DNA of 64,000 nt, from contig NZ_JGZN01000006.1 in assembly GCF_000741715.1 (NCBI RefSeq), positions 124,001 through 188,000 of the forward strand. The letters are read 5' to 3'. Positions within the stretch are counted from its first letter, which is position 1. Each line of letters starts with the position of its first letter. The notes under the pieces are model-generated. The model worked only from the letters and a program-made list of their open reading frames with translations. It had not been told where the DNA came from and did no database searches. This DNA is from Bifidobacterium saguini DSM 23967. GTDB taxonomy: Bacteria; Actinomycetota; Actinomycetes; Actinomycetales; Bifidobacteriaceae. The translations under genes and the position numbers were made by a program. Below, piece by piece: positions 35,310 through 43,257 of this stretch.

Positions 35310-37085
35310 ATGGCAGAAGGTAACGAGCGTTCCGGCAAGTCTTACGGCGGCCATAAGTCCTATGGCGACCGTCGCCCCTCCAACCGTGGCGGCAAGGGTT
35401 TCAAGCCGCGTGGCAAGGGTGGTTTCAAGCCTCGCCGTGATGGTGAGGGTTTCAAGCCGCGTCATCGTGATGGCGAGGGCTATGCACCTCGCCGTGATGG
35501 TGAAGGCAACGAAAACGGTGGTTTCCGTAAGTCCTATGGCAAGTCCGGTGGCTTCCACAAGGGCGGCTTCCGCAAGGATGGCGAGCGTGGCGGTTTCCGC
35601 CGCGATGGTTTCCACAAGGGTGGTCCGCGCCGCGACGGTGGTTTCAAGCCTCGCCGTGATGGCGAGGCCGGCGAGAACCCGCGTTACCAGCACAATGACG
35701 GTGAGCGCCGCGATTTCCGTCGCGACAACGATCGTCGTGATTTCCATCGCGATGGCGACCGTCGCAACTTCCGCCGTGATGGCGAGCGTGGCGGTTTCCG
35801 CCGCGATGACCGCCGCGATAATGATCGTCGTGATTTCCATCGCGACGGTGAGCGTCGTAACTTCCGCCGTGACGATGACCGTCGTGATAACCGTGGCTTC
35901 AACCGCGATGGTGGTGAGCGCCGCGACTTCCATCATGATAAGCGCGATAATCGCGGTGGCTTCCGCCGCGACAATGATCGCAAGGACTTCCGCCGCGATG
36001 ATCGCCGTGATGGCGAGCGTCGTGAATTCAACGCCGAGGAGAAGCGCGAGTACCGCGAGAACAAGCGCAGCGAATACATGAGCCGTCCGCGCCGTAACTC
36101 CGACGGCACGATGAGCTTCCCCTCCCAGAACCCGTACACGGCCCGTCGCCCCGACGAGCCGCGCATGCCGAAGGGCATGGAATGGTCCATGCTTTCCAAG
36201 GACGAGCGCGAACGTCTGCGCGGCCTGTCCAAGGAGCACGCCGAGAACATCGGTCTGCATATTCTGGCTGCCTACGCGCTGGAGGAGAAGGATCCGGATC
36301 TGGCTCTTGAGCATGCCAAGTGGGTGGCCCGTCAGGCTTCCCGCATCGACTTCGCTCGTGAGACGCTGGCTTTCGTGGCTTACCGTCAGGGCAACTACAA
36401 GCTGGCTCTGCGTGAGTTCCGCACTGCTTACCGCATGAACGGCTTCCAGGATTACCTGCCGTTCATTGCCGACTGCGAACGCGGTGTTGGCAACCCGAAG
36501 AAGGCTGTGGAAATCGCCCAGTCCGAGGAAGGCAAGCAGCTGCACGGCGCTCCTAAGGTGGAAATGTTCCTGGTGTACGCCGGCGCTTTGGGTGACTTGG
36601 AACTGTGGGATAAGGCCATCGAAGTGGTTCACACCGTAGGCCGTTCCCAGGGTCTGCCGGGTGAATACCGCATGCGTGCCATTCAGGCTGAGCAATACTT
36701 CCTTGAGGAGGCTGGCCGCAGCGGTGAAGCTGAGAAGCTTGACGACGTGCTCGACCGTTTGGAAGAGCAGTACGCTGACGAAGACCTCGACGAGAACAGC
36801 GAAGACGTGGTCATCGACCACGATCTTGAAGAGTTGACCGACGATTCCGAAGTACTCGAGCAGCTGGGCATTGATCCGGCCGACGCTCAGTACGCTCCAG
36901 AATTGGAGCCGGAAGAAGCAGAGGAATCCGATGACGATTCCGCAGAATCCGAGTCTGTCGACACCGTGGATGACTCCGAAGAGGCCGACAACGCAGAAGA
37001 CAAGTCCGAAGACGAGTCTGAAAACGCTGATGAACAGTCGGAATCCAATGATTCCGAAGATTCTGACGAATCCAACGAGGAGTGA
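35310..37085 (+). CDS. Arg/Asp/Gly-repeat protein with helical-repeat core and acidic tail
   Basis: 591 residues in three parts. Residues about 16-250 are a basic repeat of Arg-Asp-Gly units (RRDGE, RRDNDRRDFHRDG, GGFRRDG), probably disordered and RNA-binding-like. Residues about 285-470 are helical with TPR character (LALEHAKWVARQASR, YRQGNYKLALREFRTAY). The last 110 are Glu/Asp/Ser rich. No signal peptide. AAGGAAAAG before the ATG. It lies between tyrS and a HAD gene, near tlyA, so a translation- or RNA-linked role is possible. No named family is certain. Confidence 0.82.
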   Translation: MAEGNERSGKSYGGHKSYGDRRPSNRGGKGFKPRGKGGFKPRRDGEGFKPRHRDGEGYAPRRDGEGNENGGFRKSYGKSGGFHKGGFRKDGERGGFRRDGFHKGGPRRDGGFKPRRDGEAGENPRYQHNDGERRDFRRDNDRRDFHRDGDRRNFRRDGERGGFRRDDRRDNDRRDFHRDGERRNFRRDDDRRDNRGFNRDGGERRDFHHDKRDNRGGFRRDNDRKDFRRDDRRDGERREFNAEEKREYRENKRSEYMSRPRRNSDGTMSFPSQNPYTARRPDEPRMPKGMEWSMLSKDERERLRGLSKEHAENIGLHILAAYALEEKDPDLALEHAKWVARQASRIDFARETLAFVAYRQGNYKLALREFRTAYRMNGFQDYLPFIADCERGVGNPKKAVEIAQSEEGKQLHGAPKVEMFLVYAGALGDLELWDKAIEVVHTVGRSQGLPGEYRMRAIQAEQYFLEEAGRSGEAEKLDDVLDRLEEQYADEDLDENSEDVVIDHDLEELTDDSEVLEQLGIDPADAQYAPELEPEEAEESDDDSAESESVDTVDDSEEADNAEDKSEDESENADEQSESNDSEDSDESNEE

Positions 37086-37095
37086 CCAAGCAAGT

Positions 37096-38130
37096 ATGAC
37101 CCGATTCCTCAAAGGAACCAGTCGCAGCCTTGCCGAGACCTATCAGCTTGCGCTGCTTGATCTCGATGGTGTGGTGTATCGAGGCAAGAATCCAGTCGAG
37201 TATGCGGCCGAATCCATTCAGGCCGCAGAACATGCTGGCATGACCATCGAATACACCACCAATAATTCCTCGCGATTCCAGCATGTGGTAGCCGATCAGC
37301 TCAAGGGCTTCGGCCTGAACGTGGAGCCTTGGCAGGTCATCACCTCATCGGTGGTTGCCGCACGCATGGTAGCCAAGGCTCTGCCGGCTGGCGCCCGCGT
37401 TCAGGTATTGGGTGCTGACCATTTGCGTGAAGAAGTCAAGCGTAACGGTTTGACCATCGTGGAAGGTCCTACCGACCATCCTCAGGCCGTCATCCAAGGC
37501 TGGTATCCGCAGATGACGTGGCAGATGATGGCGGACGTCGCTTTCGCGGTCGAAGCCGGAGCCACGTATTTCGTCACGAATCGGGACCTGACCATTCCGC
37601 GTGAGCTGGGCATCGCACCCGGTTGTGGTTCGATGATTAAGGCCGTCATTGCAGCTACTGGTGTTGAACCAGTGGCTTCGGCTGGCAAGCCGGAAGCCTA
37701 CATGTATGATGAGGCTCGCGAGCTGAACGCCGCCGAAGGTCATGATCTGGTTCCTAAGGAATCCTCCATCGCCATTGGTGATCGCCTGGATACTGATATC
37801 GAAGCAGGCAACCGTGGCGGCTACGATTCGTTGGCCGTGCTGACCGGAGTCACCAATCCTACGGAACTGATGCTCGCTCCCGCGCATTTGCGGCCGACGT
37901 TCATTGCCAAAGACCTGCGTGAACTAGCCAACGCACAACCCGAGCCGGTTCGAGCAGAAGACGGTACTTGGCAATGCCGCAATGCCAGCGCATGGTATGA
38001 GAACGGCACTGTACAGGTGAGCGATGCCGGCAGCATCGATGGTCTGCGCGCTGCAGTATGCGCGGCTTGGGAAGCTGCGGATAAGGGCGCTGACCTGAGC
38101 GAACATAACGTGCCTGTATTCGCACTCTGA
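37096..38130 (+). CDS. HAD superfamily phosphatase, subclass IIA
   Basis: 344-residue hydrolase of the NagD/4-nitrophenylphosphatase type. The nucleophile motif is LLDLDGVVYRGK; EYTTNNSSR is motif 2; the Lys of motif 3 is in ASAGKPEAYMYDEA; motif 4 is AIGDRLDTDIEAGNRGG. The C2 cap lies between motifs 2 and 3. It follows the repeat protein after ten bases, with GAGGAG near that gene's stop acting as the ribosome site, so co-expression is likely. Substrate unknown. Confidence 0.9.
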   Translation: MTRFLKGTSRSLAETYQLALLDLDGVVYRGKNPVEYAAESIQAAEHAGMTIEYTTNNSSRFQHVVADQLKGFGLNVEPWQVITSSVVAARMVAKALPAGARVQVLGADHLREEVKRNGLTIVEGPTDHPQAVIQGWYPQMTWQMMADVAFAVEAGATYFVTNRDLTIPRELGIAPGCGSMIKAVIAATGVEPVASAGKPEAYMYDEARELNAAEGHDLVPKESSIAIGDRLDTDIEAGNRGGYDSLAVLTGVTNPTELMLAPAHLRPTFIAKDLRELANAQPEPVRAEDGTWQCRNASAWYENGTVQVSDAGSIDGLRAAVCAAWEAADKGADLSEHNVPVFAL

Positions 38131-38162
38131 CCGGGGCTCTTATACAGGAATACGGAGCAACA

Positions 38163-38312
38163 ATGAGTGATAGCAACGCCGACCATTCGCCAATCACCGA
38201 ACGCTATCCTGAGCTTGCCGATCTTGACCATAAAGACAACGACGGCAAGCTCCAGGCGTTTCGCGATGTGCTTTCGGCGTTGCAGCACGAGCTCGACACC
38301 AGCCGGCAGTAG
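38163..38312 (+). CDS. 49-residue small protein upstream of tlyA
   Basis: Short gene starting MSDSNADHSPITERYP with ACGGAG before it, ending eight bases before the tlyA start. Acidic, with a predicted C-terminal helix (DGKLQAFRDVLSALQHELD). It sits tightly between the HAD phosphatase and tlyA, so it is probably translated. Small ORFs in this position are seen in actinobacteria, but I cannot assign a function. Confidence 0.65.
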   Translation: MSDSNADHSPITERYPELADLDHKDNDGKLQAFRDVLSALQHELDTSRQ

Positions 38313-38320
38313 GAGCATCC

Positions 38321-39094
38321 ATGCCTCAACCAGAACTTGACCCATCCACCCCGCTTGATCGACTCGATATGATGCTGGTGGCCGCAGGGCTCGTTGAATC
38401 GCGAGCCAAAGCTCAGCGACTTATCAAAGCGGGCCATGTGCGCGTCGATGGCCAGACCGTCACCAAACCGTCTTATATGGTCAAAGCCGGGCACAGCGAG
38501 CTCGCCGTGGACAAGGGCGACGATTACGTTTCCCGCGGCGCATACAAGCTGCTCGGCGCATTCGGCGCATTCGCGGATGCCGGTCTCACATCACCGCGTG
38601 ATCTGCATTGTTTGGATATCGGTGCCTCTACTGGCGGTTTCACTGATGTGCTGCTGCGTAGGGGAGCAGCACAGGTCGTAGCATTGGACGTGGGCCACGG
38701 GCAGCTTGATCCGCGCATCGCCGGCGATGAACGAGTCATCGAAATGAGTGGAATCAATATTCGCGAAGTCGAGGCTGAAGACCTGCCATACACTCCGCAA
38801 ATGATTGTTTCCGATGTCTCATTCATTTCACTGACCTATGTGATTCCGGTGATTGAACGCATCACCCAGCCGGGTGCGCAGATTGTATTGCTGGTGAAAC
38901 CTCAGTTCGAAGTAGGCCGTTCAGGCCTCGGCAAGAACGGCATCGTTGAGGATCCGGCATTGCGGGCGCAGGCGCTGCAAACCGTGGTCGATTGCGCGTC
39001 CCAACATCATCTTCAGGTGAAAGCCACAGCAGACAGTCCGATTGAAGGCACACACGGTAACGCGGAATATTTGCTTTACGCAGTGCGCAAATGA
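38321..39094 (+). CDS. tlyA: TlyA family rRNA 2'-O-methyltransferase
   Basis: S4 RNA-binding domain at residues about 8-65 (RLDMMLVAAGLVESRAKA) followed by an FtsJ-like Rossmann methyltransferase with LDIGASTGGFTDVLL (SAM site), VSDVSFISLTYV and VLLVKPQFEVGR. In mycobacteria TlyA methylates 16S and 23S rRNA and is needed for capreomycin sensitivity. 257 residues. GTAGGAG before the ATG. In related genomes nadK and recN follow directly; here three minus-strand genes intervene. Confidence 0.92.
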   Translation: MPQPELDPSTPLDRLDMMLVAAGLVESRAKAQRLIKAGHVRVDGQTVTKPSYMVKAGHSELAVDKGDDYVSRGAYKLLGAFGAFADAGLTSPRDLHCLDIGASTGGFTDVLLRRGAAQVVALDVGHGQLDPRIAGDERVIEMSGINIREVEAEDLPYTPQMIVSDVSFISLTYVIPVIERITQPGAQIVLLVKPQFEVGRSGLGKNGIVEDPALRAQALQTVVDCASQHHLQVKATADSPIEGTHGNAEYLLYAVRK

Positions 39095-39753
39095 ATACGC
39101 TGGCAGTTGCCTGCCAGCAGTAGCACATTTGACGTGCGGTCAAGACCCAAAGTGGTGGAGCATATGACGTTTTGCACAGCGCTGCCATCACGTAAGGCTG
39201 CCGTATCTGCATGCAAAGTTTGGCAGGTGAGTTTATGTGCGTCCACTTCCTGAGCATGAATGTTGCTGACATTGCTGCGTTCCTGATAGTTCGTCATACC
39301 GAAACGCGAATACATGGTGCTGCATAATGGTTGCATCAACAGGGTGCGCCCGTAAATCGAATTGCCTTGAACCACGCCGTTCAAATGCACACTGTCTGCG
39401 TTGATGCGGTGAATATTGCTGAGTTTTCCGGTAACCGTTAGATCTCCTGAACAGCGGATATTACCTTCGGAATACAAGGATCCAATCAATTCGATGCTGT
39501 CGCATATCAGATTGCCTTTGACCTCCAATGTTCCACAGCCGCTGATGCTGGTTACTCGAATTGTGCCCGAACATCGTACGGTGCCGTTATTGATAATGAG
39601 ACGCTCGCCGGTAATGAGTTTGGCCTGCAATGTACCTTCCACCATTGTGGTGTGGAAGTGAACACCATTGGCGAATATAGTGTCTTGATCAACATCGATA
39701 AGGTCATAGTCGCCACTATGCACCACCGAGGCGCCCGTATCTTCTGTGTACAT
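39076..39753 (-). CDS. Bactofilin-like beta-helix protein
   Basis: 225 residues with regular hydrophobic-turn spacing (LIINNGTVRCSGTIRVTS, GTLEVKGNLICDSIELIG, GNIRCSGDLTVTG) that suggests a right-handed beta-helix like polymer-forming bactofilins. No signal peptide or membrane segment. It has a good AAGGGGG ribosome site. Its end overlaps the 3' end of tlyA by 19 bases on the other strand, so the genes converge. The family call rests on repeat pattern only. Confidence 0.6.
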   Translation of the reverse strand: MYTEDTGASVVHSGDYDLIDVDQDTIFANGVHFHTTMVEGTLQAKLITGERLIINNGTVRCSGTIRVTSISGCGTLEVKGNLICDSIELIGSLYSEGNIRCSGDLTVTGKLSNIHRINADSVHLNGVVQGNSIYGRTLLMQPLCSTMYSRFGMTNYQERSNVSNIHAQEVDAHKLTCQTLHADTAALRDGSAVQNVICSTTLGLDRTSNVLLLAGNCQRIHLRTA

Positions 39754-39865
39754 CGTTGTACCCCCTTTGCTTGGGTCCTGCGGCTCAGCTTACGCACAAA
39801 ACTACGTAGTTGAGTCAGCAATGTTCACAAAATAGGGGGTATTGATGAAAGAAAAATAGGGGGTA

Positions 39866-40528
39866 CTATCCGCGAATGAAATGATCGATCTGTTCCTGCT
39901 TGCCCATGATGATGAGTTCATCATTACGATGCATGACCAGTTCGCGCGAACCATACTGGAATTCTTTGCCGGGCGCTTTAATACCCACTACGGTCACACC
40001 GTATTTATCGTGAACCTGAACGTCTTCAATGGAGCGACCAACGGCATAAAGCGGAGTATGGATTTTAACAACCGTGTAAGGGCCATCGATTTCGATGTAA
40101 TCCAGATAATTACCGGCCACCAGATGTCCCACGCGCTTGCCGGCATCGGTTTCCGCGTTGATGATATGGCGAGCACCGATACGCTGCAGGATACGCGCAT
40201 GCTCTTGGGAAACGGACTTGGCCCACAAGTCGGAGATGCCAGCGTCCAACAAGTTACCGGTAATGATTACCGAAGCCTCGATACTATCGCCGATGGCAAC
40301 GACTGCCGTATCGAACTGGGAGGCGTCGATTTGCTCGATGGCCATCACATCGGTCATATCAGCCTGAATTGTTGGCAGATGAGCGGACCAGCGTGCCACG
40401 ATTTCGGGGTTCTTATCCACAGCCAGAACGTCCTGGCCCATTGCGTCGAGTGTGGAGGCCACCGATCCGCCGAATCGTCCGAGACCGATGACCAGCACGC
40501 TTTTGCTGCCGCTTGGTTTGGATGCCAT
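39866..40528 (-). CDS. ktrA: Potassium channel regulatory subunit, RCK/TrkA-N domain
   Basis: 220-residue cytoplasmic ring-forming gating subunit. The N-terminal Rossmann domain (VLVIGLGRFGGSVASTLDAMG, then AVDKNPEI) binds nucleotide; the C-terminal TrkA-C domain (about 140-220, TVVGIKAPGKEF and MHRNDELIIMGKQEQI) follows. One RCK unit is the KtrA pattern, not the doubled TrkA. AGGAGG lies six bases before the ATG at 40528. It is transcribed after the KtrB/TrkH membrane gene. Confidence 0.92.
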   Translation of the reverse strand: MASKPSGSKSVLVIGLGRFGGSVASTLDAMGQDVLAVDKNPEIVARWSAHLPTIQADMTDVMAIEQIDASQFDTAVVAIGDSIEASVIITGNLLDAGISDLWAKSVSQEHARILQRIGARHIINAETDAGKRVGHLVAGNYLDYIEIDGPYTVVKIHTPLYAVGRSIEDVQVHDKYGVTVVGIKAPGKEFQYGSRELVMHRNDELIIMGKQEQIDHFIRG

Positions 40529-40582
40529 AATGAACCTCCTCAATATGATTCCGTTGAATCCAAGAGTAATGGGCCGAGCGAA

Positions 40583-42067
40583 TCAGCCAACGATGATGTT
40601 TTCCTGTGGGTAGCGAATAGGCTCAGGTGCCATAGGCCTGCTGATTGAATAGGCGATGGTTAACGGGCCAAGACGCCCGACAATCATTTCGGCGGCGAGA
40701 ATGAACAGGCATGCCGGATTGCCGGCGTTCGCCACTCCTACCGAATAGCCTCCGAGCGAGAACGCGGAGCAGGCTTCGAACATGGCATCCACGAAGTTGC
40801 AACCGGTCACGAACATAAGTGACACGGCTCCGACGAACACCAGGAAGAAGCATGCGGTGGTTACCGAAACAGCCGTCATCTGAATGCGGCGGGGGATACG
40901 ACGGCGGAAAATCGTCACGTCACGGTGACCGGTAAAGGAGGCGGCGCAAATCAGTACGATAACGGCGAATGTGGTGACGCGGATACCACCTGCAGTGGAG
41001 GAAGAACCGGCGCCGATGAACATCAGCAAACTCATGAACGCCTTGGTTTCATTCGAGACTTCCGGAACCCAGGAAATATCGAAACCAGCCGATCGCGGCA
41101 TAACGGCCGCGGAAAGTGCGCGGCGTAGTTTCATACTGGGATCGTCGGCCGGGAACAATCCGGTGTTGCCCCATTCGACCAGCAGGAACCAGACGAGCGA
41201 CGTGACTACTAGAATGGCCGTGGTCACCAGCGTCAACTTGGTGTGCAATGTCCAACGTTTCGGGCTGAGCTTTTTGCGCGCGCATTGGACCACGTTCAAC
41301 ACCACGGGGAAGCCGAGCGTACCGATGAATGCACTCATCAGAATCGGCAGGCCAACGCCCCAACGATTGATATGCAAACCGGTGGCATCCGGAGTGAAGC
41401 CGGTGTTGTTATAGGCGGAAACCGCATAGAACAATGCCTGCCATAGCGTGCGGCCGAAATCGCCGTGGTTCACGCGGAACAGTTCAGGCAGCAACAATGC
41501 GAACGTCAGGCTTTCCGCAATGGCGAACGTGGCGAACACCACGGACAATACGCTTTTGATTTCGGAAAGTTTAGTGGTTCCCAATTCGCTGGCGGTCAGC
41601 ATACGTTGGGAGACTTTGAGACGGCGGGAAGCTCCCAATGCCACCATCGAAGCGAACGTCATTACGCCAAGGCCGCCGAACTGGATGGAGAACAGGATGA
41701 CCACCTGGCCGAACATCGACCAGTACTGAGCGGTGTTCACCACGGGAATGCCGCAGGTGGATAAGGCGGAAACGGCGGTGAAAAAAGCTACCGGGAAATT
41801 GGTGAATACCCAATCATGCGTGGAAAATGGCAGCAGCAGCAGAATGGTGACGAGGACGATGAGCACCAGAAAGTAAAGAATCGAAAGTCGGCCAGGATGG
41901 CTGAGCAGGCGATCGGTGAGTCCAATGCGTCGGATGCGGCGTGCGGAACGAGCCTCATCCTTGGCTTTGACCGCAGCCTTATCATTCGGTTCATCATTCG
42001 AGAACCACCAGGATAATCCTTTGGAATCCTGTTGGTTGAGGAAGGATTCATCGAAGTCGTTAGGCAT
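40583..42067 (-). CDS. ktrB: Potassium uptake transporter membrane subunit, TrkH/KtrB family
   Basis: 494-residue ion-translocating subunit. Four channel-like M1-P-M2 repeats are visible as hydrophobic pairs with pore glycines (STCGIPVVNTAQ, YNNTGFTPDATG, GAGSSSTAGGIRVTT, FSLGGYSVGVA). An N-terminal cytoplasmic leader of about 55 charged residues precedes. The ktrA gene lies 54 bases downstream, making a K+ uptake operon. CAGGAA before the ATG. Confidence 0.93.
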   Translation of the reverse strand: MPNDFDESFLNQQDSKGLSWWFSNDEPNDKAAVKAKDEARSARRIRRIGLTDRLLSHPGRLSILYFLVLIVLVTILLLLPFSTHDWVFTNFPVAFFTAVSALSTCGIPVVNTAQYWSMFGQVVILFSIQFGGLGVMTFASMVALGASRRLKVSQRMLTASELGTTKLSEIKSVLSVVFATFAIAESLTFALLLPELFRVNHGDFGRTLWQALFYAVSAYNNTGFTPDATGLHINRWGVGLPILMSAFIGTLGFPVVLNVVQCARKKLSPKRWTLHTKLTLVTTAILVVTSLVWFLLVEWGNTGLFPADDPSMKLRRALSAAVMPRSAGFDISWVPEVSNETKAFMSLLMFIGAGSSSTAGGIRVTTFAVIVLICAASFTGHRDVTIFRRRIPRRIQMTAVSVTTACFFLVFVGAVSLMFVTGCNFVDAMFEACSAFSLGGYSVGVANAGNPACLFILAAEMIVGRLGPLTIAYSISRPMAPEPIRYPQENIIVG

Positions 42068-42291
42068 GGTTCCTGTGCTTCCTCAAACTCTGTGATTACG
42101 TCTGTCTATTGGCCTGCCCGTGTGTTCCACGGACGAAAGCCATTGTATGCCGTTGCTCTACGATAATCGACTCCGTGGAATTCCGTGCTTGTTGTTCTGA
42201 GTATGGAGTGCGATAATCCACTGACGTGTTCGCCGGTTAGGATGGTCACTAGGTGCAGTCGGCGGCTGTGACAATCAGGAGGAGGAAGCCC

Positions 42292-43257
42292 ATGACCAAG
42301 CGCAATGCGGTGGTAGTAACGCATACGAGGCTCAGGCAGTCCGGAACCGTGGTATCTGAAGCGGTAAGCCAGCTGCGAGTCGCGGGCTTCGAAGTGACGA
42401 TTATCGATAACACCGAAGCGCCTGATTTTGGTGTACAGCCAGCCTGTGTTCCCGAGGATACGGAAATCGTTGTGGTGCTTGGGGGCGACGGTACGATTCT
42501 GCGCGCCGCCGAACTGGTGCATTGCACTCAGGTGCCGATTTTGGGCGTCAACATGGGGCATGTGGGTTTCTTGGCCGAATTCGAAAGCTTCCAGATTGAC
42601 GAAGCGATTCGTAGGGTGGCTGAACACGACTATTCCATCGATGAACGCATGATTGCCCATGTGGATGTGTGGCTGCCTGGTGCCACCGAACCCATTGAGG
42701 ATTGGGCGCTGAATGACATTACTTTGGAGCGCGCCGACCGCGGCAAAATGGTTGAGCTTTCCATCCGCGTGGATGATGTGGAAATGAATTCCTTCGGCGC
42801 GGACGGCGTTATCGTTTCCACTCCCACTGGTTCCACGGCATATGCGTTTTCCGCAGGTGGTCCGGTGATTTGGCCGAACGTCAAGGCGTTGCAATTGATT
42901 CCGTTGGCTGCGCACGCGCTGTTCGCCCGACCTCTGATTATCGGTTCAGGTTCCACGTTTACTATTGATATTCTGGATGAATCCATGTCCGAAGGCTGGA
43001 TTTGCTGCGATGGGCGCAGACAACGGGCGCTGCCGCAAGGTACGCGCATCATGGTGCGTGAATCCCGCGATACGCTGCGACTGGCGCGACTTTCCGGTGT
43101 TCCGTTTACGAATCGTCTCGTTTCCAAGTTTGATTTGCCAGTGGTTGGCTGGCGTGAACATGCCAGGGCCGAAGCTAGCGGTCGGCCGGTGATTCATGGG
43201 CATGATTCGATGACTGCTGCAGATGAATCCAATACGCCGGGCGAGGTGAAAGCCTGA
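42292..43257 (+). CDS. nadK: NAD kinase
   Basis: Makes NADP from NAD and ATP (or polyphosphate). VVVLGGDGTILRAAELVH holds the GGDGT motif; NMGHVGFLAE and TPTGSTAYAFSAGGPV are the other hallmarks. About 321 residues. The ATG at 42292 is preceded by AGGAGGAGG; an in-frame GTG at 42253 is less likely. The recN ATG overlaps its stop (TGATG), so the two are translationally coupled. Confidence 0.94.
   Translation: MTKRNAVVVTHTRLRQSGTVVSEAVSQLRVAGFEVTIIDNTEAPDFGVQPACVPEDTEIVVVLGGDGTILRAAELVHCTQVPILGVNMGHVGFLAEFESFQIDEAIRRVAEHDYSIDERMIAHVDVWLPGATEPIEDWALNDITLERADRGKMVELSIRVDDVEMNSFGADGVIVSTPTGSTAYAFSAGGPVIWPNVKALQLIPLAAHALFARPLIIGSGSTFTIDILDESMSEGWICCDGRRQRALPQGTRIMVRESRDTLRLARLSGVPFTNRLVSKFDLPVVGWREHARAEASGRPVIHGHDSMTAADESNTPGEVKA

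Noticed and set aside
35283-37112. 609-codon open frame antisense to the RD-repeat gene
   Set aside because: It exists because of the Arg/Asp/Gly repeat composition of the sense strand. It has Ile/Thr/Ala-rich low-complexity sequence and no ribosome site; the sense gene is better supported.
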